The notes beneath the pieces are model-generated. The model was not told the origin of the DNA. It searched no databases and was given only the letters and a program-made list of their open reading frames with translations. The position numbers and the translations under genes are program-made. Shown here in pieces: positions 26,345-34,292 of a DNA stretch of 46,058 nucleotides. Position 1 is the stretch's first letter. Each line of letters opens with the position of its first letter. The DNA comes from a virus: positions 1 through 46,058 of IMG/VR virus record IMGVR_UViG_3300025652_000135; one strand, 5' to 3'.

Positions 26345-28194
26345 AATTCTAATCCATTTTCTTCTAAATCATCCAATAACATTTTCAATCTATCCCCATG
26401 TTCATCTTTTTTATTGATGATTTTATTAATTATTTCTTGTTTTCTCATTAGTGTATACCACATTACTAATGAAATTGTACCAGTAAATAGTTGGTAATAT
26501 ACCGAAACATTAGATTTCTGCCCTATTCGATAACATCTATCCTCAGCTTGCTCATTATCACCTGGTACCCAACTAAATGAATTAAAGATAACTACAGTAC
26601 CTTCAGTTAATGTAATACCAACACCAGCAGATGTTATATTACCAATAAAAACTTTACATTTTTTATTATTTTGAAAACTATCAACTGATTTTTGTTTGGC
26701 GTTTGCTGTCATTTTGCCATTATGTATAACACACTCACTATTAGTGAAATTATCGGCTATTTCATTCAATTCGTCTGTAAATGTGGTGAAAATAACCACT
26801 TTTTGACCTTGTTCTATAGCATCTTTAGCTAATTCGATTGTATTTGGGATTGTTTCCATTGCTATAAATTTCCTAAGAAGTCCCAATTCAACAATATCTT
26901 TAGATAAATCACTAATTTTGCGTTTACCTTCTTCGGCTCGTTTCTCCATGTATTCATCCCAAATACTTTCATATTCTCTTTCACCACGTTTACTTAATTT
27001 ATGGTAAATAGTTGAGACTGTCTTATCTGGCATATCTAACACCTCAGTTTTCAATCTTCTAAGAAGTGAGTTTTTGGTTCTAATTGCCAATTCATCAAGA
27101 TTAGACGCACCATTGGTAATCCAAATTTGTCTTCTTTGACCATTCTTAAGTGTTTTATGAAATCGTTTAGCATCACAATACCTTTGAGCAAAGAATTTCC
27201 AATTGTCAGCCAAAGGTGATTTAATCATTTTTAATATATTAAAGAAATCCATTGGTCTGTTAGCGATTGGCGTACCTGTAAGCTCCCAAACTCTTTCAAT
27301 TCCATAAGTCAACGCAATTTCGTTAGCTATTTGACCTCTTTGGGTTTTATGGTCTTTAATTTTATGTGCCTCATCAATTATCACCAAATCATATTTCTCA
27401 TTAACTATATTCCTATTATGTGGGTTAAAGTTACCGTTTTTATCCTTCGTTGGTTCACCAATTGTATGAAAATTTTTGAGTATGTCAAAGTTAATAACAG
27501 TAAACCTACCAACTTCTGGCCATTTACTACCACTTACTATGATTGCTTTTTGGTCAAAACTTTCAATTTCTCTTTGCCAAGATATTTTAACACTAGCTGG
27601 ACAAATAACTAAAACTTTTTTAGCATCAACTTCTAAAGCGGCCACAATTGACTGATATGTTTTACCTAATCCCATGTCATCAGCTAATATAGCACCTTTC
27701 CTACATACTAAAAATTTAATACCTTCTTTTTGGTGTTCGTAAGGGTGTCTACCCATTACATCCATTTCCTCATATTTCTCCCAATTAACTTCAACTTCAC
27801 ATTCAGTAAAATATGGGTCATCTAAAACTAATGTTTTTGGTAACCAATACATCTCCGCATTCTTTTGATTTTTTTTTAGTTTTCCATATACATGGTATGT
27901 CTTTTCTTGGTCGGCAAGCATAGCCTGTATAAGCATTTTTTCAGGTAAAAAAGAAAGTTTGTGTTTGTCTTTAAGTGATTCACCTAACAAGGGGTTTATA
28001 GAGACTACACGATTTATAACTTGGGGTTCTACATCATAGAACTTATTAATGTATTCAACCTGACCCTCAGTTAACGCAACTTTATCATTATTAATGAGTT
28101 TTTTCTTCAACGCTTTTAGGTATGGATTAATTCCATTATATGTTTGTAGTAGGGTTATTGCACCTCTACTTTTAATGTCTTCTAAATTTATCAA
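26341..28194 (-). CDS. SNF2-family DNA helicase/translocase
   Basis: This 617-aa protein has a complete SNF2-type motor: motif I LADDMGLGKT (~170-179), motif II DEAH (274-277), motif III LTGTP (305-309), motif V GNITSAGVGITLT (518-530) and motif VI QAEDRCYRIGQ (549-559). The second lobe includes VVIFTTFTDE (~467-475). This looks nearest to SMARCAL1/ZRANB3-like or phage SNF2 proteins, which act on branched or forked DNA in recombination-dependent replication. About 150 residues precede the motor and are of unknown function. The start read here is TTG; no in-frame ATG occurs before Met87, so the exact start is uncertain. It leads the minus-strand block (helicase, glutaredoxin, small protein, polymerase). 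Confidence 0.9.
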   Translation of the reverse strand: MINLEDIKSRGAITLLQTYNGINPYLKALKKKLINNDKVALTEGQVEYINKFYDVEPQVINRVVSINPLLGESLKDKHKLSFLPEKMLIQAMLADQEKTYHVYGKLKKNQKNAEMYWLPKTLVLDDPYFTECEVEVNWEKYEEMDVMGRHPYEHQKEGIKFLVCRKGAILADDMGLGKTYQSIVAALEVDAKKVLVICPASVKISWQREIESFDQKAIIVSGSKWPEVGRFTVINFDILKNFHTIGEPTKDKNGNFNPHNRNIVNEKYDLVIIDEAHKIKDHKTQRGQIANEIALTYGIERVWELTGTPIANRPMDFFNILKMIKSPLADNWKFFAQRYCDAKRFHKTLKNGQRRQIWITNGASNLDELAIRTKNSLLRRLKTEVLDMPDKTVSTIYHKLSKRGEREYESIWDEYMEKRAEEGKRKISDLSKDIVELGLLRKFIAMETIPNTIELAKDAIEQGQKVVIFTTFTDELNEIADNFTNSECVIHNGKMTANAKQKSVDSFQNNKKCKVFIGNITSAGVGITLTEGTVVIFNSFSWVPGDNEQAEDRCYRIGQKSNVSVYYQLFTGTISLVMWYTLMRKQEIINKIINKKDEHGDRLKMLLDDLEENGLEL

Positions 28195-28215
28195 AATGGT
28201 ATATTTTTTTGAACT

Positions 28216-28238
28216 TTAACAATATATTATATTGTTAA
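28216..28238. promoter_or_regulatory. Near-perfect palindrome in a divergent intergenic region
   Basis: TTAACAATATA and TATATTGTTAA form 11-bp arms around a single central T. The site lies ~20 nt upstream of the helicase start and ~85 nt upstream of the plus-strand gene at 28321. It could bind a dimeric regulator or form a cruciform. Confidence 0.6.
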
Positions 28239-28294
28239 TATACTTTATTTTCATGAAAAAGTGAATAGCTTAGAACTATTTAGTGATTATTAAA

Positions 28295-28302
28295 TATTTA
28301 TC
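28295..28302 (+). promoter_or_regulatory. Putative late promoter motif (variant TATTTATC)
   Basis: The sequence reads TATTTATCATTATATAG, 18 nt before the ATG at 28321; it differs from the common form at one position. Confidence 0.4.
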
Positions 28303-28320
28303 ATTATATAGTTAATTAAT

Positions 28321-28842
28321 ATGGAGTCAAATAAAAGGAGAATACCAATTAAAAGAATAAATAAATTCTTTTCTAGTAGGGATTATGATTTAGAAATACA
28401 AATGGGTCGTGAAGCCATAGAAGGTGATGGTAATTTTACCGTTATATTATATAGAATTGATAGAGAAACTACGCAATCCGATGATATTTATAATGAAGCT
28501 AGTGCTAGTGAAATAAACTTCCTACCACCAATTGAGTTGTATGTTATGCCAATTATTGAAAAGGCTGAAAATAAAACTTATAATTCAAGTTCAATGCGTT
28601 ATTTAGAAGATGGTAATTTAAAATTTATTGTTTATTCTCAACATTTAAATGAACTTAGAGTTGATGTTTCGCTTGGTGATTATGTTGGCTATTATATTAA
28701 TGAAACCGATGTTGTTTACTATAACGTGACTGATGCTGGCGAAAAAAACTATGATAATGCACATACAATAATAGGTTACAAGGGTGCTTATAGAATAATA
28801 AATTGCACAATTGCTAACGAAGATGAATTTAACGGGATTTAA
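28321..28842 (+). CDS. Conserved large-myophage virion-associated protein
   Basis: This 173-aa protein resembles one I recall in T4-like marine phages, with the phrases MGRE..EGD.N.TV.LYR.DR (~residues 28-48), DDIY.EA, LPPIEL.V, and a closing GYKG.YR.I.C....DEFNGI. That is family memory, not a search. It is probably all-beta with no membrane segment. In the relatives it is expected to be a virion component of unknown position. It leads a plus-strand operon that continues through the duplicated pair at 28873 and 29623. Confidence 0.65.
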   Translation: MESNKRRIPIKRINKFFSSRDYDLEIQMGREAIEGDGNFTVILYRIDRETTQSDDIYNEASASEINFLPPIELYVMPIIEKAENKTYNSSSMRYLEDGNLKFIVYSQHLNELRVDVSLGDYVGYYINETDVVYYNVTDAGEKNYDNAHTIIGYKGAYRIINCTIANEDEFNGI

Positions 28843-28872
28843 GAGTTAAATTATAAAAATTAAAATTATATT

Positions 28873-29616
28873 ATGGGATTACCTAAAGGTTTTATTAAGA
28901 AAGTAAAATTTATAAATCAGAATGTTGGACCTGAAAAGAGACAAGATTATCTTGATGATATAGATTATAAAGGGAGTTATTTACCAAAAAGTGTTGGTTA
29001 TGAGGATATTGATAGAACTTTTATTGAATTTGTTGATAAAGAGATGATAATATCTATCGATGGTGAATCAGTCCCAGTTCTTTTTCTAACAATTCAAAGG
29101 TGGGCTGAATTTTCTAAAACATGGACTTTTTCAGATAAATTTAAAAATACTAAAATGCCCTTCATTACTATAGTTAGAAAACCTGATATTCAAGTTGGTA
29201 CTAACCAAGCTGGTATATGGAATATACCTGGTAAGCAATTATATACATATATGAAAGTACCTACGTTCATCGATGGTCGTAAAGGTATGGACACTTATAA
29301 AATACCACAACCTACATCAGTTGATGTTACATATGAAGTTAGATTCTTTTGTAATAGAATGAAAGATTTAAATAAATTACATAAAGTGGTTCAAACTACT
29401 TTCAATTCCAGACAATTTTATATTAATGTGAATGGACATCCAATGCCTATTCATTTAGAAAGTATTGGTGATGAAAGTCAAATAAACGATTTTGATAGAA
29501 GAAGGTTTTATGTTCAAAATTTCGAAATGAAAGTGTTGGGATATATTTTAGATGAAAATGATTATGAACACATTCCAACAATTAATAGAGGTAATGTTAA
29601 GTTTAAAGAAGAATAA
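28873..29616 (+). CDS. Virion structural protein, first of a tandem pair
   Basis: This 247-aa protein is closely related to the next gene over its whole length. Shared landmarks are KFINQNVGPEKRQDYLDDID, TIQRWAEFSK, FITIVRKPDIQVGTNQ, NIPG..LYTYMKVPTF, QPTSVDVTYEVRFFCNRMKD, NVNGHPMPIHLE and DFDRRRFYVQNFEMKVLG. The aromatic and charged pattern suggests a beta-rich virion protein such as a neck, tail-terminator or baseplate component; I cannot place it further. It ends near ENDYEHIPTINRGNVKFKEE without the C-terminal domain of its twin. Confidence 0.7.
   Translation: MGLPKGFIKKVKFINQNVGPEKRQDYLDDIDYKGSYLPKSVGYEDIDRTFIEFVDKEMIISIDGESVPVLFLTIQRWAEFSKTWTFSDKFKNTKMPFITIVRKPDIQVGTNQAGIWNIPGKQLYTYMKVPTFIDGRKGMDTYKIPQPTSVDVTYEVRFFCNRMKDLNKLHKVVQTTFNSRQFYINVNGHPMPIHLESIGDESQINDFDRRRFYVQNFEMKVLGYILDENDYEHIPTINRGNVKFKEE
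28906..28972 (+). repeat. Near-identical DNA block between duplicated structural genes
   Basis: This block is repeated at 29650-29716 with at most one change. Both encode the KFINQNVGPEKRQDYLDDID segment. A second high-identity block surrounds about 29463-29510 and 30212-30260. Confidence 0.75.
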
Positions 29617-29622
29617 TATTGT

Positions 29623-30654
29623 ATGTCACAAGGATATAAAAAAAATGTAAAATTTATAAATCAGAATGTTGGACCTGAAAAGAGACAAGATTATCTTGAT
29701 GATATAGATTATAAAGGAAGTTATTTACCAAAAAGTATCTATTATGAGGATATTGACAAGACTTTTATTGAATTTGTTGATGATATTTTAGAAATAGAGG
29801 TTAATGGAGTGAAAGTCCCAGTCATTTTTCTAACAATTCAAAGGTGGGCTGAATTTTCTAAATTATGGGATACTTCAGATAAATTTAAAAATGTTAAAAT
29901 ACCCTTCATTACTATAGTCAGAAAACCTGACATCCAAGTTGGTACTAACCAAGCTGGTATATGGAATATACCAGGTAATAAGTTATATACATATATGAAA
30001 GTACCTACTTTTAACGGGGGTCGTAAGGGTGGTGATTTATATAAAATTCCACAACCTACGTCAGTTGACGTTACATATGAAGTTAGATTCTTTTGTAATA
30101 GAATGAAAGATTTGAATATGTTTAATCGAAAGTCTCAATTAACATTTCAATCAAGGCAATACTATATCAATGTGAATGGACATCCAATGCCTATTCATTT
30201 AGAAAAAATTGGTGATGAAAGTCAAATAAACGATTTTGATAGAAGAAGGTTTTACGTTCAAAATTTCGAAATGAAAGTATTGGGATATATTTTAGATGAA
30301 GATGATTATGAATTCGTTCCAACAATTAATAGAGCTATCATATTTACTGAAATAATAGATAAAGTAATTAAACCTAAAGTGGTTATTAGGTCATTTAAAG
30401 ATATTGATGAGATATCTTTAAATGTGATTATAAAAGCGAATCATTTTACTGATGAGTTTATTATTAATTGTGCATATGACGCACTTATAACATCAATAAA
30501 TTATGTGATAAATGTCACAAATGTAAATATAGCAATTAATGGTATCCAACAAACATTTCCATTTAACATCTCAGCTAATGAAGAAATGGTGTTAACTGTT
30601 GATAGAGATGATACAAAAGAAGCTAAATTTGAAATTAAAGGATTAGTTAAATAA
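29623..30654 (+). CDS. Virion structural protein, second of a tandem pair with extra C-terminal domain
   Basis: This 343-aa protein matches its upstream twin through residue ~240 and then adds about 95 residues (FTEIIDKVIKPKVVIRSF to EAKFEIKGLVK), which look like an Ig-like beta domain. Blocks of ~68 bp are identical or nearly so between the two genes (for example near 28906 and 29650), which suggests recent duplication or gene conversion. It begins 6 nt after the twin and its stop overlaps the next start by one base (TAATG). The two may form a heteromeric ring or be alternatives for the same virion position. Confidence 0.7.
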   Translation: MSQGYKKNVKFINQNVGPEKRQDYLDDIDYKGSYLPKSIYYEDIDKTFIEFVDDILEIEVNGVKVPVIFLTIQRWAEFSKLWDTSDKFKNVKIPFITIVRKPDIQVGTNQAGIWNIPGNKLYTYMKVPTFNGGRKGGDLYKIPQPTSVDVTYEVRFFCNRMKDLNMFNRKSQLTFQSRQYYINVNGHPMPIHLEKIGDESQINDFDRRRFYVQNFEMKVLGYILDEDDYEFVPTINRAIIFTEIIDKVIKPKVVIRSFKDIDEISLNVIIKANHFTDEFIINCAYDALITSINYVINVTNVNIAINGIQQTFPFNISANEEMVLTVDRDDTKEAKFEIKGLVK

Positions 30655-32024
30655 TGAGTAATATTAATAAGACATTTGTATTTGAGACTGTATTAATTAG
30701 TGGTGGTACAACTGGGACAACAGTTGAGTTCATAACAGGTGCTACATTTAATACTGGGTCTGGTGACTTAATTTTAGAAACTGTTTCTGGAAATACAATT
30801 AACGTACCTTTAGATGGTAGATACACTTTAACAGGTCACACACATAATATATCTGAAATAACTGGATTCACAGATAATTCAATTAATTGGGATATAGCTT
30901 ATGACGACTCAATTACTGGTATAACTGTAAGTGGTACTAACACAAAAACAATTACTCTTCAACAAAGAGACGGTAATATATTAACCACTAATTTCACCGA
31001 TAATTCAAATGATTCTAGTGACGTAGTTACGGGAATGACATTTAATACTGCAACAGGAGTGTTGGCATTAACAACGTTATCAGGTGATACAATAACCGAA
31101 GATTTAGATGGTAGATATGCTTTATCAGGTGATACAAGTACAAACACCGATGATTATGTTACAGGGGTTTCTTTTAACACTTCAAATGGGTTATTAGAAT
31201 TCACTAGATTATCTGGCGGTACATTTAACGTAGATTTAGATGATAGATATAGCCTAACAGGACATACACATGACTTATCATCATTAAATAATGACACAGG
31301 TTTTATAACAGGATTTACAGACACTAATAATAACGATTATTTAACTGGAGCCACATTTAACCCAAATGATGGGGTATTGAGTTTAAATTTATTATCAGGT
31401 TCAACAGTTCAAGTTGATTTAGATAATAGATATGCTTTATCAGGTGATACAAGTACAAATACCGATGATTATGTAACTTCAGCATCATTTAATGCCTTAA
31501 ACGGTATTCTTGAATTGACTAGAATTTCAGGTTCGACAGTTCAAGTTGATTTAGATAATAGATATACTTTATCAGGTGATACAAGTACAAATACCGATGA
31601 TTATGTAACTAGTGGTGATTTTAATATAACTACTGGTGATGTAACTTTGACTATGTTATCAGGTGGTACTGTTGTTTATAATTTAGATAATAGATATGCG
31701 TTATCAGGTGATACAAGTGCTAATACTGATGATTATTTAACTGGGGCTACCTTTAATACATCTGATGGTGTATTAGAATTTAATAGATTATCAGGTGGTA
31801 CCGTTCAAGTAAATTTAGATGATAGGTATTTTATTGGTGGACCAATAACATTTTCATGTGAAACCTCTGGCACTACAACTTACATTGGTTATGGTGAAAT
31901 TAATGCTTGTAAGATAAGAAAAATGGACACTATTTCTGGGTCCACATATACAGCATTTTGGTCAAATGGAGAAGAGACGTTAGATAAATTATGGTCAAAT
32001 AGGTTAAGTTATTTGTATTTTTAA
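30654..32024 (+). CDS. Tail fibre protein with shared repeats
   Basis: This 456-aa protein is built from the same NLD[DG]RY-ended repeats as the giant fibre, with linkers of type YALSGDTSTNTDDYVT and HTHN/HTHD motifs. A segment at about 31015-31110 (VVTGMTFNTATGVLALTTLSG) parallels the giant gene near 2393-2480. The C-terminal ~60 residues (FSCETSGTTTYIGYGEINAC to WSNRLSYLYF) are a small tip domain with two cysteines. The start overlaps the structural gene by one base (TAATG), so the fibre is co-translated with virion genes rather than sitting in the fibre locus. Confidence 0.75.
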   Translation: MSNINKTFVFETVLISGGTTGTTVEFITGATFNTGSGDLILETVSGNTINVPLDGRYTLTGHTHNISEITGFTDNSINWDIAYDDSITGITVSGTNTKTITLQQRDGNILTTNFTDNSNDSSDVVTGMTFNTATGVLALTTLSGDTITEDLDGRYALSGDTSTNTDDYVTGVSFNTSNGLLEFTRLSGGTFNVDLDDRYSLTGHTHDLSSLNNDTGFITGFTDTNNNDYLTGATFNPNDGVLSLNLLSGSTVQVDLDNRYALSGDTSTNTDDYVTSASFNALNGILELTRISGSTVQVDLDNRYTLSGDTSTNTDDYVTSGDFNITTGDVTLTMLSGGTVVYNLDNRYALSGDTSANTDDYLTGATFNTSDGVLEFNRLSGGTVQVNLDDRYFIGGPITFSCETSGTTTYIGYGEINACKIRKMDTISGSTYTAFWSNGEETLDKLWSNRLSYLYF

Positions 32025-32035
32025 TAAATATTACA

Positions 32036-32043
32036 TATTTATA
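32036..32043 (+). promoter_or_regulatory. Putative late promoter motif TATTTATA
   Basis: The sequence reads TTACATATTTATAATAAAC, 38 nt before the ATG at 32082. The leader is A-rich without a Shine-Dalgarno site. The prefix TTACA recurs at 38713 and 41210. Confidence 0.6.
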
Positions 32044-32081
32044 ATAAACATAAAAAAGTAAAAATTAAAAACAATTAAAAC

Positions 32082-33758
32082 ATGGCAATATTAGACACGG
32101 ACGTATCGATTGCATCAAATGGTGACATTAGATGGACGGGTGGTGCGACTACAAATTACACAGTACTTGAGTTACACAGATTTTTAGGCGCATTAGCGGA
32201 TGATGCTTCTTCAATAAACGATGATTTTGTGGATATCACAAGTGATACACCTTCTGATAGAAGTACGGATAATATTATCACACTTCTTGGAAATTATAAC
32301 ATCGATGATACGATGGGCGAACATTTATTTGATGGTTCTATTTCTCAAGCTTCTGGTGCTGAATTATATTCAGGATTAAGAGTGTTAGGTGCTGTAAATA
32401 ACATCAATACACAAATAATGGTAATCCAAAATAACGATTTATACCAATTTACCACTACTGATACAGCTCCTTTCTGGGGTGACCAATCAACTGGTGGTTT
32501 TAATGGTGATGCCCCATCGGGTATCTTATTCCGTTGTTTAATTAAATCAAGAACTGGTGGTAGTGATATTGATGGTAAAAGAATTAGAGTGCAAGCGAGA
32601 CATTGGGGAGATACTTATGATTTCTTCAACGTGACACTTGGACAAGGTGAGTCGGTGGCTGCCCTAGGTACAACACCAGATGCACAAAATACAACTGCTT
32701 ATTCAGGTGTAACAGGTTATACACACACAACAAACTTAAACGAAGGTTACAACCTTATTGATTTAAATAACGGTGCGGGTGACCAACCTTATTACTCATT
32801 ATGGACTTATGGTGCTGACACTTCAGGTGATGGGCTTAAAGGACTTTGGGAATATATTAAATACTCTTCTGGTAATGGAACTACTGAAACTCTTTATGGA
32901 CAACCAGGTGAATTATTCTTAGGTGTAACTCACGAAATCCTTATAAACACAGTAACAGGAATATGGCAAGAACCAGAAGTGGTTGGATGGGCTACAGGTA
33001 CTGCAAACTTATTAGCAATTGATAGTACGACTAGTGGTACAATTATGTGGGTACAACTTTTAACTGGTATACTTCCATCTACTGAATCAATTTCAGGTGT
33101 AACATCAACAGCAACGGCAATTTCAAGTACAACCGCAGCTAAAACGGTTCCTAAGACTTTCTTAGGTTCATATACAGGTTCACTTATTGGTGCATTTGGT
33201 GTGGGTGTTGATGATGGAGATTTAGTAGCGACTGATACAATTCAAGATTTATCAGGTAGTACACAAATTCCACCTAACAACGTTACATTTACTGTTTCAA
33301 GTCTTGAAATAGCTGAAGATAGAATCTTGGTAGGACCAAGAAGTGGTGGTGTACTTCAAATAGACCAAATGGCTTCAACTGCTGCTTCTTCTGGAGCTGG
33401 TACAATTGTTATGCAAGCTTCAATCCCTATTGATACTCCAGCTATTGGTACTATCAGAGTATTAGGTGATTTAGGTGTTTATAATAGAATACCATATACT
33501 TCATATGCAGGTTCAACATTTACATTGACTGGGACACTTCCTGATGACGTAACTAACGGTGCTAATGCATATGTATCATATATTGATAAAGATGTTGCTG
33601 CGACCTCTGAATCCTTCACAACGGTATTCGATGCTCCAAGAGATTTATTTGTTAGAGTTAGAGATGGTAAGGTAACGCCAATTAAAACGTTTGAATCAGC
33701 GGGTACTTTGGGTGCTGCGGGTGGTTCAACGGTAGCTTCTAGGATTACGGATGAGTAA
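32082..33758 (+). CDS. Conserved phage virion structural protein
   Basis: This 558-aa protein matches a widespread phage structural family by its N-terminus: NGDIRWTGGATTNYTVLELHRFLGALADD, then DITSDTPSDRSTDNIITLLGNYNIDD and HLFDGSISQ (~residues 13-90; recalled, not searched). The middle is beta-rich, with GKRIRVQARHWGDTYDFF (~residues 165-182). The C-terminal ~130 residues look like a separate beta domain. It carries its own promoter motif and a strong terminator follows, so it is a single-gene high-output unit. This suggests an abundant virion protein; the location in the particle is unknown. Confidence 0.75.
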   Translation: MAILDTDVSIASNGDIRWTGGATTNYTVLELHRFLGALADDASSINDDFVDITSDTPSDRSTDNIITLLGNYNIDDTMGEHLFDGSISQASGAELYSGLRVLGAVNNINTQIMVIQNNDLYQFTTTDTAPFWGDQSTGGFNGDAPSGILFRCLIKSRTGGSDIDGKRIRVQARHWGDTYDFFNVTLGQGESVAALGTTPDAQNTTAYSGVTGYTHTTNLNEGYNLIDLNNGAGDQPYYSLWTYGADTSGDGLKGLWEYIKYSSGNGTTETLYGQPGELFLGVTHEILINTVTGIWQEPEVVGWATGTANLLAIDSTTSGTIMWVQLLTGILPSTESISGVTSTATAISSTTAAKTVPKTFLGSYTGSLIGAFGVGVDDGDLVATDTIQDLSGSTQIPPNNVTFTVSSLEIAEDRILVGPRSGGVLQIDQMASTAASSGAGTIVMQASIPIDTPAIGTIRVLGDLGVYNRIPYTSYAGSTFTLTGTLPDDVTNGANAYVSYIDKDVAATSESFTTVFDAPRDLFVRVRDGKVTPIKTFESAGTLGAAGGSTVASRITDE

Positions 33759-33787
33759 TTAGAGATTAAATTAAAATACTTTACAAT

Positions 33788-33833
33788 TATCCTTATCTTA
33801 TTATATTTATTAATAAGATAAGGATATTTTTTT
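33788..33833 (+). terminator. Perfect 16-bp hairpin terminator that overlaps a promoter and a ribosome site
   Basis: TATCCTTATCTTATTA (33788-33803) pairs perfectly with TAATAAGATAAGGATA (33811-33826), loop TATTTAT, followed by seven T. The ATG of the next gene follows immediately at 33834. The AAGGA ribosome-like site is in the 3' arm. The promoter motif TATTTATT occupies the loop (33804-33811). Confidence 0.9.
33804..33811 (+). promoter_or_regulatory. Putative late promoter motif inside a hairpin loop
   Basis: TATTTATT lies in the loop of the 33788-33826 hairpin. A start some nucleotides downstream would drop the 5' arm and leave the AAGGA at about 33820-33824 unpaired, 9-10 nt before the ATG. 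Confidence 0.55.
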
Positions 33834-34292
33834 ATGGAAAAATCAAATAAAAGTAAAGAATGTGGGGATTGCACGTTATGTTGTGAGTTATTACCAATAC
33901 CAGAGATAAATAAACCAGCGAGTGTTATGTGTGGTGATTGTATCTTAAGTAAAGGTTGTGGTATTTATAATAGTAGACCTAATTCTTGTAGAAATTTTAA
34001 TTGTCTATATTTAGACTCAGATGATATGGATATAAGTTTACGACCTAACGAATGTAGGGTGACTTTTGAAAAAGTAACCACTAAAATATATTTTGGGATT
34101 GAATTACCAAAAGATATAGGTTCTTGTAAAACTCCAATTGTAAGTCAATACATTAAGAGTTTGAATGAAAGTGGTATATCGGTAGTAATTTCATCTTTTA
34201 CAAATACACCAAATGAATACTTTTTAGCTGAAGGTCATAAAAAGGAAATCATAGAAAAAATAATAATGAACGAATATAATAAAGTTAACTAA
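33834..34292 (+). CDS. YkgJ-like CxxCxxCC metal-binding protein
   Basis: This 152-aa protein has the YkgJ/zinc- or iron-chelating cysteine pattern: C10-x2-C13-x2-CC (16-17), then CGDC (~33-36), KGCGIY, and RPNSCRNFNC (~49-58), about ten cysteines in the first 60 residues. The family binds Zn or an Fe-S cluster; its cellular job is not established. The second half has no recognisable motif. It uses an ATG directly after a terminator T-run, and its stop overlaps the next start by one base (TAATG), so it is coupled to the structural gene at 34292. Such proteins occur in tail operons of some phages (recalled). An assembly or redox role is only speculation. Confidence 0.75.
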   Translation: MEKSNKSKECGDCTLCCELLPIPEINKPASVMCGDCILSKGCGIYNSRPNSCRNFNCLYLDSDDMDISLRPNECRVTFEKVTTKIYFGIELPKDIGSCKTPIVSQYIKSLNESGISVVISSFTNTPNEYFLAEGHKKEIIEKIIMNEYNKVN

